Source of the DNA: Brugia malayi
Taxonomy: Eukaryota; Nematoda; Chromadorea; Rhabditida; Onchocercidae
DNA length: 64,000 nt
Assembly (NCBI RefSeq): GCF_000002995.4
Contig: NW_025062479.1
Location: 13,773,721 to 13,837,720 of the forward strand
Reading direction: 5' to 3'
The position numbers and the translations under genes are program-made. Of this stretch, positions 37,801-50,813 are shown piece after piece (within the stretch, counting starts at the first letter, position 1; every line of letters starts with the position of its first letter). The notes under the pieces are model-generated. The model searched no databases and was not told the DNA's origin. It was given only the letters and a program-made list of their open reading frames with translations.

Positions 37801-39383
37801 AATTTGTACTTTCTAAATGTTTAACTTTCATTTTCCAATAATGGATTAAAAGAAAGATACGTACAAAATATTTCCACGTAAAAATTGAGTGATGATTCGC
37901 CCGCGCGATTTAGTGCAACGCATGAATAATTGCCAGCATCAGAAAGTGACGTATGAGCGATGTGTAAACGTTGTCCGTCTGATGTGATCTGATAATTTCA
38001 AAAATTGCAAAAAACGAAAAACAATAAATATTTTAATTCCAAAAAAAAAAAAAAAAAAAAAAAATATGAAATAGTAAAAATAAAAAATTTAACCAACAAA
38101 CAATGGTAATATTAATGGAATAATCAGTACATTCCATTTTGAATAAAAAAACAAATTCTATAATTTTATATTTCAATACAATTCACATATCTTAATAATA
38201 TTAATAATAATATTTTAACTATATATATATGAAATGAAAATAGCTCAAGGAAGATTTATAAAATCAATTTAAATAATTCCAAATTATATAAATTATCTTA
38301 TTCTATAACAAATAATTTATTTTAAATCTTACTCTTTTTCAACAAATAAACTAAATCAAAATACAAATTTTTCTACATAGCTTAAAAATTAATTTAATAT
38401 AATAAAATCAAATCACAAATCAAAAAAAAAAAAAAAACTTTTAACCTACTTTAAAAAACGATAAATTTAAAAGTTCTGACTTAAGCTAATATTTGGGAAA
38501 CAAACTAAATTAAAATAAATTAAACTGAATTGAAATGAATAAATATTAAAAGAAAAAACTTTAACTAACTTTAATATTTGATACTGTAAATCGATCAATT
38601 GGACGACCATCTTTATACCATAATATTTCAGTTGGTGTTGTTGAATATTTATCATATTTTACTGGACAAACTAATGTAATGCTATCTTTTTCACGTTTTA
38701 TATATTTTTGTGATTGTACTGTTTCAAGTTCTGGTGGTACTGTAAATTTGACAAAAAATTTAGTAGTAATAATTAACATAATATGTTAATTGTTAATTAT
38801 TATTAAGCTTTTTATACTTTTATCTTTTTTTTGCCTTTCATAGAATTAAAAAAAGAATTTTTTTTTTTGTACGTTAATTAATTTCATATGTTAATTAATT
38901 AATATTTGCTCATTAATAGTCTATACTGCAATAACATTAGGTATTTATATATGATTCAGCCGATTAATCTAATAATTTAAAAAAAAAAGAAAAAAAAACG
39001 ACTAACCTAACACTTCCAAATTAAAATTTTGTTCCACTTGGCCACCTTTATTTTCAACAACACAAATAATTTGTCCTTGATCACTTACTTTTACTTCTTT
39101 AATGCCAAATGTTTGATTATTCTATAAATTTTCATTTGCTATTTCTTTTCTTTTATAAGGACAAATTGTAATTAATGGTAAATATTTCAATTAAAAAAAA
39201 ATTTTTTTTGAATTATTTAGTATAATTTCATTATTTACTTTTAAGACTAATCTATAAAATTTCATTTAGCACTTCTTTTTTTCTTCCATAAAAAGAAATT
39301 CTAATTACTGGTAAATCTTAATTAAAGAAAAAGTTTTCTTTTTGAATTGATTAGTAAAATTTTTGTTAACAAATATTGATAAC

Positions 39384-39416
<33 letters not shown>

Positions 39417-42400
39417 ATTAGAAAATTGACGATGCATATGGATGTTTAATGATTTCATACAATTAAACCTGTTCAATAACAAAACGATCATTATCAATTG
39501 ATATTGGAATATTATCTTTGTACCATGTAATTGTTGGATGTGGAATTCCAGAAACTGGGCATTCTAAGTAAATTGATCTACAAAGTATTTCATTAAAAAA
39601 ATATGTATCATTTTGAAAATAAATAAAATTATCTGCTAGTTAGTATTTCCAATAATTTATCTCATCTCTTAACTTTGATGAAATTTTTAATTTTTTAAAT
39701 TAATCAATTTTGCTGATTAAAAAAAAAAAAAAAATAAAAAAATAGTTGCAATGTTTTTCATCTTTGATGTTAAAACTTGAAATAATACAGGCGAAGGAAA
39801 GACAATTAAAAAAATGTTTAATGTAAAATTGATAAAATAAATATAGCAAAAATGAAAAAAAATGAATTTCTTAAAAATAAAATTTGCACTAAGTGTAGTT
39901 AATACTAAATATTTCAAAAAAAAAAAGAGAAAAGATGTGGAAAAAGTGAATGAATAAATTTATATAACACTTATTAATAAAATTATTATTGTTTATTACT
40001 AAGCTGATAAAAAAATTATTATAATATTAGAATATTTATTACATTCATAAAGCGTAAACGCCTTTTTTTAATGTTTAAACAAATTATTCAAGAAAAAAAA
40101 AAAACTAAACATAAAAAATTAGGGGATAACTGTTACTATTTATAAAAATAATACAAGAATATAAAGTATAATTTAAAATTTTAGGTTCTAATTTCACACA
40201 TCTATTTTGTTTATTAAAATATTTGAGATAATTGAAAAAAAAAAAAGTTAATCTTTTAGAAAAATCACTTGAAAAAAAACAAACTTTCCCACAATTGCTA
40301 ATGGATTGCCAATGATATTTGATGTGTCGATACTTGGTGGTACTAACACTTTTAATATCAGGTCAATATCTGCTGAACCTGCTTCATTTTTTGTCTTGCA
40401 TGTATATTTGCCACCATCGCTCATTTCTACATCATGTATTGTTATTTTCTAAAAAAATAATTTTTGATTAAAAAAAATGTTTTTAGAAAATTACATTTCA
40501 GTAATCTTGTTATAAATTCAAGAAAAAAAAGGTGTTTCAATTATGGATTAAAAAAAAAATTATTTCAGTAATTTCACAGTTTTTATTATGCAAATTATTT
40601 TTACCTTTCTTATTAACAAAAAGTTATTTTAATAATTTTATAATTTTTTGTCACTTCAATGATTTCCTAATTTTTATCACTTAAATTTTTTTCCCTTTTT
40701 TTTAAATGAATGAATCAGAAAATTTTATTTTATTTTATGGAATTATATTCATGAAAATTATTTTATTTTTTAAATCCAAAAACATGAAGAATTTTAACAA
40801 CATTAAATTTTAGTTAATTTTATAAAAAGTAACTAAATCGTTTTTCTAATTTATTGCTTTTCTCATTCATAATTAATTTACTGAACAATGATATTAGTTT
40901 AATTAATATTAATATCTTACATAACCATTAAATTAAAATGTTGTCTTTGTTTCTTTTTTTTCTGATTATTTTTTACCTAGTATCAGCTGTAATGATTTAA
41001 TTATATTGGAAAATGGATTAGAAATAAAAAAAAAAAACATAATTTCTATTTTTGCTATTCTAATATTTTAGATTAATTGAAAAGTTTTGTTTCTTCTAAA
41101 ATTGATAGATGTCGACAAAGTAAAGAAAAACTAATACTTTAACTTCTAGCAAGCAACAATAAAAATACTGTAACTTTTCATTGATCATTTTTAATTCTAA
41201 ATTATGAACAATTAACATTCTTTTAATTAGGATAAAAAAAATGGTATCACATAATTAGAATTAGACAAATATCAGATATAACATTCTAACTGCGCGTTAT
41301 GTCATGGAAATGAGTAATAGTTTTTTTAGATTGAATAAATGAGTAATTAACCTGTCCATCCGATGAGATATGAATATTTTTACGAAGATATAAAGGTAAA
41401 TCACCACGGAACCAATGAATTTCCGGTTTTGGTTCAGCTTCAACATTACATTCCATCGTTATCGTTTTACCAATTATTGCCTCATAAATAGTTTCACCAC
41501 GATGATGAAATTTTGGGGGGCCTAATAAAAAAGTGTTAAATTTAATATTGTCTCTTTTTGTAAATAATTTATCATAAATTTTTAATTTAAATTTTAGTGA
41601 TTAAAAAGAAAATATCAACGTTTCTTTTTACTTATTTTTTGATTTAATTATCAAAGGAAAAAGAAAATTGCTTTGAGCTTAATGCAATGAGAAATGAGAA
41701 AAGTAACAAAATCATAAAACCATATAAATAATTTAGCTTACTAATTAATTAATTTAAACATCAGATAATTAATTATGAAAAAAAATTTTTCAATTAAAAA
41801 ATTACCAATAATTTCCAGTTCATAATTTGTATATAATATTCCAGCTTCATTGTCTGCTAAACATGTATAACGCCCTTTTTCATATTGCTAAAAAATATAC
41901 ATATGATCAGATTGAATTTCAATAAACTGTAAAATTTGAAATATTTAATAAAATTCCTTTTGTTTTTGTCATATAATTGATTTAATTTAATGACTAATAA
42001 ACTATAAATTGGCTAATAATTTTATTGAAACTTTTTGATGTATTTTACTTCATCCACTTCGTTTTACAGCTATAAATTTGAAATATTCAAATTGCATTTT
42101 TACATTTTTATACCTCTGGTTGTTGAATTATCAAATCATTCTCGCTAAGAATTTTTCCGCGATTAATTGTGATTGGTTTTCCATCATATAGCCATTTAAT
42201 CTAAAAATAAAAAGAAAGAAAACATTAAAAAAATGCGGAAATTTAAATTATATCCATAAATATAGCTAACATTGGTAGTTGAAGTTGTATTCATACTGAT
42301 AAATATAACTAACATTGCAAATTGAAATTATATTTATAAAAATTTAAATTACGCACTGAAATTGTACTCATAAATATGACTAACATTGTAAATTGAAATT

Positions 42401-45400
42401 ACATTTATAACAAAACTAGAATTATGAATCGAAATCATATTTCTAAACAATATTTAACACTGCAAATTTTAATTATGAAAAAAATAACCTTTGGTTTTGG
42501 ATTACCCTGCACTGGACAATGCATAATAACCTGCGTACCCTGAACAACACGTAAATTTTGATCAATTTGCTCCTCGATATATGGCGCTATCAGAACAGTT
42601 ACTATAAAATTAGCTTCTGCTTCTCCGGCCGAATTTTTTGCAACGCATGAATAGCTACCAGAATCTGACCTATAAAAAAAAAAAAAAAAAAAAAAACTTA
42701 TATATTTTTTTAAAAAAAAGTCAAATATTTAATATAATATTTGAGAATAGTAATTTTTTTTCCCTTTTCATTTTTTCCTCTTTCTTACTCTTTCTTTCTC
42801 TCTCTCTGTCTACTTTTTTCTCATTTTTTTCTTCTTTCTAATTTAATTTTATTTCATAATTCGAAATTTGCGTTATGAAAAAATTTGAACCTGCGTGATT
42901 TAAGAATCATCATTGTTTCACCACGTGGACTTAATATAATATTTCTCATATCTTCAATCGGACGACCACCACGCATCCATCTGAAATATTTACTTTTAAT
43001 CTTAAATTGATATATAATATAATATTTGTTTCTGAAATAGTTAAATTAAAATATTGAAGTATTACAATTACTTTATTAATTGCGTAAAAAAAGAAAAAAA
43101 TGATACGTGATATTCGGTTCTGGATTTCCGTCAACTTTACATTCGAGACGTGCTTGTTCACCATTATGTACTCGTATTTCTGTTTTCAAATCACGAAAAT
43201 GTGGCTTAATGAAAATATCAACAACAAAATCAGTTGATACTTTACCAGCTTCATTACGTGCTTCACACGTATACCTAAAAAATTTTCATTTGAATTCAAT
43301 TTTTTCACCAAAAACTTCCTTTAATGATAATATTTTTTTTGAATATAATATAAAAAATTTATTACTTTCATGATTAAGTTTGTCTGAAATACCTCAAATA
43401 AAACTATCAATACTTATTTGTAAAACACTAATTAACAATTGCAAAAGCGAAAATAAAAACTTGACAATTTTACAAAATCATGCACTGAAATAATTATGTT
43501 ACTCAATAACGTATTACCTGCCAGCATCTGAAGCTTTTGATGACGCAATTACAAAACGTGAGTCACGTGTATTCAAAAGTTGTCCATCACGTTTCCATAC
43601 AATTATCGGTTTAGGATTTCCAGTTGCAATACATTCTAATATTAATGTAGCGTCTTCTTTTACCTGTACAACACGTTCACCTTCCAAGATCATTGGTGGC
43701 ACTAGAAAAAGGAAAAATTAACTATAAAATTTTACAATAAAATTATCTAAAATAATAATATAATTTGATATTCCATTGATAAAATTACTTAATGTAATAA
43801 TTTATACAAATTTTACAAATTATAAAATCTGTAATTTTTAAGAAAAAAAATGATAAATTTATTATTCCTTTTTCAAAAAAAAGTGTCATAAAATGAAAAA
43901 AAAAAGACTAAGAAATTGAATATTTTCATCAATTTTATTCGTTTTCTTTCTTTTTTTTTCATAAATTTTTGGATTAAACAATAATATTTTCATCAAACAT
44001 TTCAATAAATGTTTATACACATATCTTTATAATAAAATTTAATGATAAATTTATTTCTCATATATCACATCAGTTTACATTATTTTTTTTTTAACTGCAG
44101 TAATTTTTTTTAAAAATTATTTCATTATTACTTACCAAGGACATCAAGTTCCGTTGTCATGCGATGTTCACCAGCTCGATTTCTTGCTACGCAGGTATAT
44201 CGTCCTGCATCACTCATTTGCGCTTCACTAAAATTTTTTTTCAATACTTTTTTTTATTTTAACTTTAATTTATCACTGTTAATTTCAAATTAGTTAATAA
44301 AATGAACTATCAAACTCCCATTGTACTCAAATACTCTTCAATTAATTCTTCAATAAGAAATGTTAATTGTTCATTGTTAATTTTAAACTGGTCCATAAAA
44401 TGTTTTAACAAACTTTTATATTATTCAAATATTCTCTAATTTCTTTTATCATTCAAATATTCCTTAATTAATTTATTTTATTACTCAAAAATTTCTTAAT
44501 TAATTCATTAATAAAAAAGTAGTTAGTTTGTTTGTTTAGTTGCTTATTTGTTTGATTGTTTATTTTTTTATAAATTTAAATAATTAATTTAATGTAACTT
44601 TTAATTGCTTCCTTTATCATTTTTAATTGTTTTATTTTTTCATTTTAAATTCCGTTGTAGGAAAATAAAAAACAAACATTAATTTATCAAAACTTTTATT
44701 TTTTATTACCATTTTAAAAATAAACGTTTCCTTTCATTCATTTTTATGAATTTTTGAATTACATTTTTGAATTACATTTTTGAATTTATGAATTACATTT
44801 TTGTAATAAGCAGAAAAATTTTATTTATGATAATTTAATTAATTGATTAATTAGTACTTCATTTGATGGGCTTTTTGGCGCTATTATTTCATTCATTTCT
44901 TTAAATTATTAAATTTCGAAAAGAAAAAGAAAACCTGAGATGAAGATAATGCAAATTACTAGACGATTGAGCTATACTAGCATTAAATGATTGTCCATTT
45001 TTAAGCCATTCCACTTTTGGCATTGGTGTTCCACTTATTTCACATCGAATTGTTTGTCCTTGTCCTTCGATTACTTTTAGCTCATCAATAAATGTTAAAA
45101 TTTTTGGTGGTGCTAGAAATTTTTATCAAATTATCGTAGTCAATAGTTTATCATACAAAAATAGCCCAAATTTAATAAAAACTGATCTAATTTTTTTGTT
45201 CCGCTTTTTTTTTAAAATTAATTAATCAATTTCAAAAAAATTTTTAAAAATAAAAATGGTTGTGTTTAATCTTTTTTTTCAAAAAATACTTCAATAATTG
45301 ATAATTTTAACCTGTAACTTGTAAGAATGTATCAGCTTCAGCTTTACCAACTTTATTTGTTGCCAAGCATGAATATCGTCCTTCCTGATTGACTTGCAGT

Positions 45401-48400
45401 TCTTTTAATACCAATAAAGTACCATTATTTAAAATCTAAATTTAAACTACTTGCTAGAAATGCTAAAAAATAGTAAATAGATTAAAAGTATTACAGTTTG
45501 AAGTTAAGTATAAAATACAAATTTGATATGGCAAAGCAATCGTTAGAAATGCTAAAAAAATTAATGAATAGGTTAAAAAGTATTACAGTTTGAAAACAAG
45601 TATAAAACACAAAAGACAAAATAAACTTAATTTTTGTCCAAATTTAAAACATAAATTTACTATCAAATAAATAAGTGCTAAAAAAAATAATGCAAAATTT
45701 CAAGTTGTAATACACTTTTTAATCGATTTTATTCATTATTCATTATCAAATAAAATAGTTGCTCGACTTATTTGAAAAAAAAAAAAAGTCAATTATTTGT
45801 TTTCCAGTATAAAAATATTATAAGCGCGACATTTCATACGTCATATCATATAACAACTAATTTTAATCATCTTTTCAGTTGGAAATTTTTTTAACAATTT
45901 TTTTTATTTTTTAAAGCAATTACCTGAATTTTTTCAGATGGAAAAATTGTTCGTCCATTAAATGACCAAATATTTGTTGGCGTTGGTATGCCAGTTCTTT
46001 TACACTCAATATTTACTGTTTGATTCAAAATTGATTCAATCTTACGAAATGTTGATCCAATAATTTTTGGCGGTACTAAAAGTAATTTATAAATCAATGC
46101 ATATGTCATAACGTTACGAATTTTTTCTTAAAAAATTTTCTTTTTACTTTTTAATTTTACCATTCTCAGGTATTATTCAGATTTTGCAAATATTTTTCTT
46201 TCTTTTCTTTTCTTTTTCCTTGAAGCCTAAAAAATTTCATTTGCAGTGGAAATATATACATACAAATTTCATTTTATTTTTAAAAAGTAAAATTGTATTC
46301 ATTGCAATTTGATAACTTTGCAAAAGAAAGAGTGGAAAAATAAGAAAGCTTTTTAAATTTAATATGAATTGGATGTGAATTTACAATTTATGTGGGAAAA
46401 TTTTATTGATTTCATTCATTTATAACATTAATAACTTTATAAAAAAGGCACTATTTATAAAAATAAATTTAAAAAAAAGGCAAAAAAAGAAAAAGTTGAA
46501 CGATTTCAGCTTCTATTGAATTAGGAAAATGAAAAAAAAAAAAAAAAAACGAAAACTTTCTCATACACTATCAGTTGTACCAAAAAAGAAACAAAAAAAA
46601 TTAATTTCAAATAAATAAATATATTATTATTCTTTTTTTTTTTTTTTAGGGGGGGGGGGAGGAAGAAAATCTTGTTATGGAAAATATCTTTACAATTACT
46701 CATATGAAGATTCAAAATTAATTCAATGCTTTTAAATTCTTCATTTCACTAATTTGCTTCAATAATTCTACATATCTAATGCATTATCAATGTGTGTGTT
46801 TTGCTAAATTTAATAGGTAATTTAATTCTTTTTCTTCCTTTTGAATAAAAGCTTTAGAATAATTGAAATTGTCAAACATTTCTGTTACTTAATTAAATTT
46901 TACCTAAAACGACGACATTTATAAATGCAATAGCTTCGCCTGCATCATTCCATGCTCGACAAACATATCGGCCTGCATCATATACTTGCCCGTGTAATAT
47001 ATGCAATTTTATGCCACTTGTTGATAGCTATAATTTGGTCCGTTCATTTTAAATTTTTACTTATAGTTATGAAAATTTTTCTAATTGAAAAAATTGAAAA
47101 AAGATCTAACATATTGTAAAATCAAGTAATAAATGAAAAATAAATGAATAGTATGAAAATTTAATGCATTTTGAATATTTTTTCAACAAACTGTCAAAGA
47201 ATTTTTTGTCTTTTTAGAATAACTTTTAAAAATATTTTTTCTTTTTTTCAAAAATACTAATTTTATAATATGTTAGATTTTTTCAATTTTTTTAGTTTTT
47301 TCATTATTTGGATATGAAATTGAATGGAATAAGCAAAAATTAGAATATAAATGGATGGTGAAACTAAAATTCAATTTGAAAAATTGAGACGGGTTTTTTT
47401 TTTTTTTAATTTTAATACCAATAATTCGTTCTAGGGAATTTTGTTGATATTATCAAAAATTATTCGTTCCTGTCATCCTTCCATCCCCTCTCTCTTTGTC
47501 TTTTTTCCTTCTCTTCCTCAAAAAGAGAGAGAGGGGAAAAGATTGCTTTTTTTTTTTTTAAAAAAAAAGCAATAAATTTTATTGGTAATAAATCAGTCAT
47601 AATGATATGTTATTTTTATGATCGAAGTTTTCTCACCAATTTCCATTAACTAACCAAAATTATACCCTTCTTATTTTGCTGTATTTTAAATAAAAAAAAA
47701 AAAAAAAAAAAACTTGTTCTTCCTTCTTTTTTATTTTTTGAAAAACTTTTTTATAAATTGCTTCGTACAGTTATAAAAATAAAGAATTTTATACTTTAAC
47801 ATATGTATTATTCATATAAAAATAATTTAATTCTTATAAACATAATTTTTTAAAATTTCATATAATCTTTGCTTTTTATATTGTATTATCAATTTATCAA
47901 AGAGAGAAAAGAAAAAATTTTCTTTTCTTTAGAATTTAAAATTTTTTAGATCTTTTTTTTAGAATAGTATTTTTTTAGAAATTAATACCTTTTTTAAATA
48001 TTTTTTGCATTTCTATTTTATTATTATTTTTATCATTATTAATTGTAATATGAATAATAAAATAAATGATTATTTATTACTTTTAAGGAATAAGGAATTG
48101 ATTTGATTTTCTAAGATTATTGTTTTTTGAATATGCAATGATCATTTAGAATTGTGCATTTTATGAAATTAATAAATTAATGTTGTTGAAATAAGATAAT
48201 AATATATCAAAATTTACCTGTAAATTATTTGATGTAGTAATGGGAATACCATTTTTAGTCCATTGTATTTCTACTGATGGATCATTAATTGGACATGTCA
48301 ACGTTACTGTTTCATTTTCAGCTAATTCAATGATTCGATGTTGATTATCCATTTGTGGTGGTTCTAAGTGTAAGTAATTAGTAGAATAAAAAAAAAAAAA

Positions 48401-49004
48401 TGTAGGAACTAAAATATTATCAACTATTATCTATTTTATTTTCTTCTTTTTTTCATTATGTTCAAAGAAATAAAACAATCATTTTTATCATTTTGTTAGA
48501 ATTTAGCATATTTTTGTGTTCATCGCAATAAAAAAATAAAAATAGAATAATGAAAGTTACTAATGTAAATGGCTAGTATGCAAAAAAAAAAAAGAGTTTT
48601 ATGTCAAGAGAGAAATTAAATTGACTAATATGATTGCTTAATATTCTAAATTATCAATTATTATATAAAATATCTGCTAAATTAATTATAGAATTCAAAT
48701 CTTTTGATATAAATAATATTATCTAATTAATTTTATAGATTATTTTAAATTAGCTAAAAAAGTTTTAGATATTGAGTTACGCCACCAAGGAAAAAAGAAA
48801 TTTTAATTCAAATTTTCAACAATAACAGAATAAAAAAAGATACTAACTAAGAACAGCTACAATAAGATCCTTTTCGGCTCGACCTGGTTTATTTTCCGCC
48901 ACGCATGAATATCGACCAGCATGATGATCGGTAGCTGATTCAATATGTAATTGTTGACGATCATTCATAAATAATACATCTGTTTCATTCATTTGTTGAC
49001 CGTT
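21907..49004 (-). CDS. him-4: Hemicentin (HIM-4 type), C-terminal 2539 residues; 5' part missing
   Basis: Fifty-four minus-strand exons join without a phase break over 7620 coding bases, ending at a TAA at 21909-21907. The order from the N-terminal side is half an Ig domain, 20 full Ig domains, one nidogen-G2-like beta-barrel, a run of EGF modules (several of the D-x-N/D-E-C calcium-binding type) and a fibulin-type C-terminal module. This order is diagnostic of hemicentin. No thrombospondin type 1 repeat lies between the Ig and G2 parts, unlike the vertebrate forms. Hemicentin is a secreted matrix protein that links basement membranes of adjacent tissues and anchors gonad and epidermal contacts in worms. 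The von Willebrand A domain, signal peptide and earlier Ig domains expected at the N-terminus are not in the window, or are not recognisable. The four domain blocks below give exon coordinates. Confidence 0.93.
22991..25308 (-). other. him-4: Hemicentin EGF-like modules
   Basis: Exons from 5' to 3': 25111-25308 (two modules), 24922-24990, 24242-24358, 24005-24103, 23575-23688, 22991-23105. Five modules begin with calcium-binding starts ([40 protein letters not shown]). Exons 24922-24990 and 24005-24103 carry shorter cysteine-containing pieces. Every exon here begins and ends so that one module can be skipped in frame (phase 1 to phase 1), except the last, which leaves in phase 2. Confidence 0.87.
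25522..27536 (-). other. him-4: Hemicentin nidogen-G2-like beta-barrel module
   Basis: Four exons, from 5' to 3': 27393-27536, 26644-26873, 26016-26131, 25522-25709, covering about residues 1958-2184 of the fragment. The module opens with [11 protein letters not shown] and contains [26 protein letters not shown] and ending [13 protein letters not shown] just before the EGF run. I recognise this as the G2F domain found in nidogen and hemicentin. In nidogen it binds collagen IV and perlecan. The first exon could be longer (to 27565) if paired with a different upstream donor. The donor of exon 26644-26873 was placed to keep phase (AATGAG before GTTGGT). Confidence 0.8.
30780..31045 (-). repeat. 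Three diverged tandem copies, unit about 100-115 bases, in a hemicentin intron
   Basis: A unit containing AAATATG-TTAAAAA, a TTAAATAAATGA-like core and a T-rich end is repeated from about 30780, 30890 and 30990, with the third copy partial. It lies wholly in the intron between exons 30587-30712 and 31184-31330. Confidence 0.65.
31615..31848. repeat. Imperfect AAT/GAT triplet-rich tract
   Basis: The intron between exons 31438-31578 and 31850-31984 is nearly all irregular ATA, AAT and GAT triplets, running up to the exon border. Confidence 0.75.
32398..32578 (-). repeat. Exon border duplicated into the neighbouring intron
   Basis: The stretch at 32400-32458, which holds the 5' end of exon 32263-32422 and its acceptor, has a diverged copy at about 32519-32575. 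Both include TTTAATATCAAT and TTTTG-TATCTT. In the second copy the acceptor dinucleotide is changed, so it should not be used. Confidence 0.7.
33509..33835. repeat. Degenerate minisatellite, unit about 20-25 bases
   Basis: Many imperfect copies of ATACTTATAGTTGAAAGTAG, with variants, fill most of the intron between exons 33248-33403 and 33972-34130. No coding pattern. Confidence 0.8.
39112..39365 (-). repeat. Duplication of about 129 bases starting at an exon border
   Basis: The segment from the 5' edge of exon 39007-39121 into its intron (from about 39115) is repeated with changes from about 39244. Both contain an ATTCTATAAA-like start (the acceptor on the minus strand) and ACTGGTAAAT or ATGGTAAAT. 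Confidence 0.7.
42243..42475. repeat. Degenerate tandem repeat, unit about 55-60 bases
   Basis: About four copies carrying ATAAATAT-GCTAACATTG followed by TTGAAATTATATT lie in the intron between exons 42114-42200 and 42489-42669. Confidence 0.7.
44268..44470. repeat. Two-copy intronic duplication, unit about 100 bases
   Basis: CACTGTTAATTTCAAATTAG… at about 44274 and CATTGTTAATTTTAAACTGG… at about 44373 start two related segments that continue with ATAAAATG and an ATTCAAATATTC-like stretch. Confidence 0.5.
45452..45622. repeat. Two-copy intronic duplication, unit about 90 bases
   Basis: Two segments starting TAGAAATGCTAAAAAA at about 45454 and 45544 each continue to AAAAGTATTACAGTTTGAA and AAGTATAAAA. 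Both lie in the intron between exons 45312-45435 and 45924-46075. Confidence 0.8.
46649..46659. repeat. Run of 11 G
   Basis: A poly-G run directly after poly-T in a hemicentin intron. It is rare in such an AT-rich context and is also a typical place for sequencing or assembly length errors. Confidence 0.85.
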
Positions 49005-50550
49005 CTAATTAAAAAAATACAATAAGTTAATTAGCATGATAATTGATAAGTTATTTAGAATAATTAGAATATAATAGATTAATTAGATCAGTTAACTAAT
49101 TCAAGAATACAAGTGTTATTTTCTTGTTTATATTTTCTTTGTTTTATTTTTTCAAAGTAATAGATTATATGACTTCACTTTATATACCAAATCAATTATT
49201 CTTTTTGAAATTAGTCAATTTAATTCATCCAAACAAATCATTAATTTTTTTAAATTAAGGATGACTTAAATCTTGTTTACCTTTCCCTTCCATTTCCATT
49301 CTTTCATTTGTATGCATTATTTAGGTTAAGAATTTTGAAAAAAAAATGATAAACAGTTTTGAAGTTATGAATTGTCAATTTACAATTTACATTTTTCCAT
49401 TTTTTTCTTTTTTTATATACAAAACATTTCCAAGGTTTTTTTTCCGTTTTTGTCAAATAATAATATTTCACAATGATTGTTTCCTTTCTGTTTGCTTCTT
49501 GACTTTTTATTCGCAACTACTTGAGATAAAAGTAAACAAAAATGAACAGATATATTTTTTTCAAAAAAAATCTTTTATAATTTTATTTTTTTCCTCAGTT
49601 TCAATACTTGAGTAAAATTATTTAAAGAAATAAATTATTCCATTAGTTGGTCATAAAAAAGAAATGAAAACAGAAAAAAGCGAACAAAAAAGAACACAAA
49701 TAAACAAAATTAGCGAATTTTTTTCATTAATATTTAATTAAGTTTACATTACGAATGCTGTGCTTTTTTCCAATAAGAAAAAATTTTTTCTTTCCAATTT
49801 TTTTTCTGTTATTTTACTCTTTTTGTTTAATAATTCGATAGGTTAATTAGTGACAAACAAATCCAGAAAGATTCAATTTATTGCTATCCGGATAATAATT
49901 AAAGAGTTATTACAATCGTTTAATATTCTTCGTAATTACTATGTACACTTTTTGAATTGCCATAAATAATCTAAATTTAAGATAAACTAAAATTAAAAAT
50001 AATCACTTAATAATGTAATAATAATCTAATTTGCAAAATTTAAATTACAGTCAGATAAATACATGAAAAAATTCATATTTGTCATTTTATATCACATGTT
50101 ATAGAAAAAGAAATTCAATAACTACAAAAAAATTAGAAATTAAAATTTTTTTTTTTGTTTGAAATAAATTTTTTTATGCTTGAAATCATTTGCTATCTAT
50201 TACTAGTTAGAGCAAAGTTTCAATAAAACAATATAAATTATTGCTGTGCTGTTTAATGGTCTAGAAGATTTATTAATTAAATTCATGATGCTACCATATC
50301 AGAAAATTAATAAAATATTTTAACCTTTATATATAAATATATCAAAATCATCTTTCAATAACTCACAATTTTTTCACAGTTACTTCAAATTACTCAAATT
50401 TCACTTCATTTGCATGCCAGTATAAAATGAATTCCATTAAGCATTTCACTAATGAGAGAGAGAGAGAGGGAGAGAGTCCTTTTATTTTGTTCGATTGAGA
50501 ATTCTTAAATTGAAAATGACAACAACAACAACAAAAAAAAAAAGAAAGAA

Positions 50551-50813
50551 AGCTTTCATTCATGTGTTTCTCATAATAGCTTCTACCTTACTATAACAAA
50601 ATTGGAAAATGTAAGTATCCGGTGGAAATTATTCCATGAATTAAATCCGGAATACTTGTATTGTTTTTTTTTTTTTATGTAATATTCTAATGAAATTATT
50701 CTACATGAAAAAGTCTTCATTCTCATTGGCTTCTACCTCTATAAAAGAAAAAATGGAAAATGTAAACATCCGGTTGAAATTATCTCATAAATTAAATCCG
50801 GAATACTTGTATT
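50551..50813. repeat. Two-copy tandem repeat, unit about 160 bases
   Basis: Related blocks at about 50551-50652 and 50713-50813 share TAGCTTCTACC or GGCTTCTACC, GGAAAATGTAA, ATCCGGT-GAAATTAT and AAATCCGGAATACTTGTATTG. Flanking poly-T and ATTCTA-like sequence also repeats in part. Function unknown. Confidence 0.8.

Larger units (their letters stand above)
37865..49004 (-). other. him-4: Hemicentin Ig domains, upstream group (half domain plus nine)
   Basis: Exons from 5' to 3' (high to low): 48848-49004, 48218-48363, 46904-47027, 45924-46075, 45312-45435, 44935-45112, 44136-44227, 43518-43701, 43107-43274, 42891-42980, 42489-42669, 42114-42200, 41806-41887, 41352-41521, 40285-40448, 39469-39577, 39007-39121, 38570-38739, 37865-37988. 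Most domains are split in two: the first exon starts near PP and carries the first cysteine and W, and the second carries D-x-G-x-Y-x-C. Domain borders are mostly phase 1 introns, so modules could be lost or gained without frame change. The most upstream exon starts in the middle of a domain in phase 0, so at least one more exon must precede it. Confidence 0.88.
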
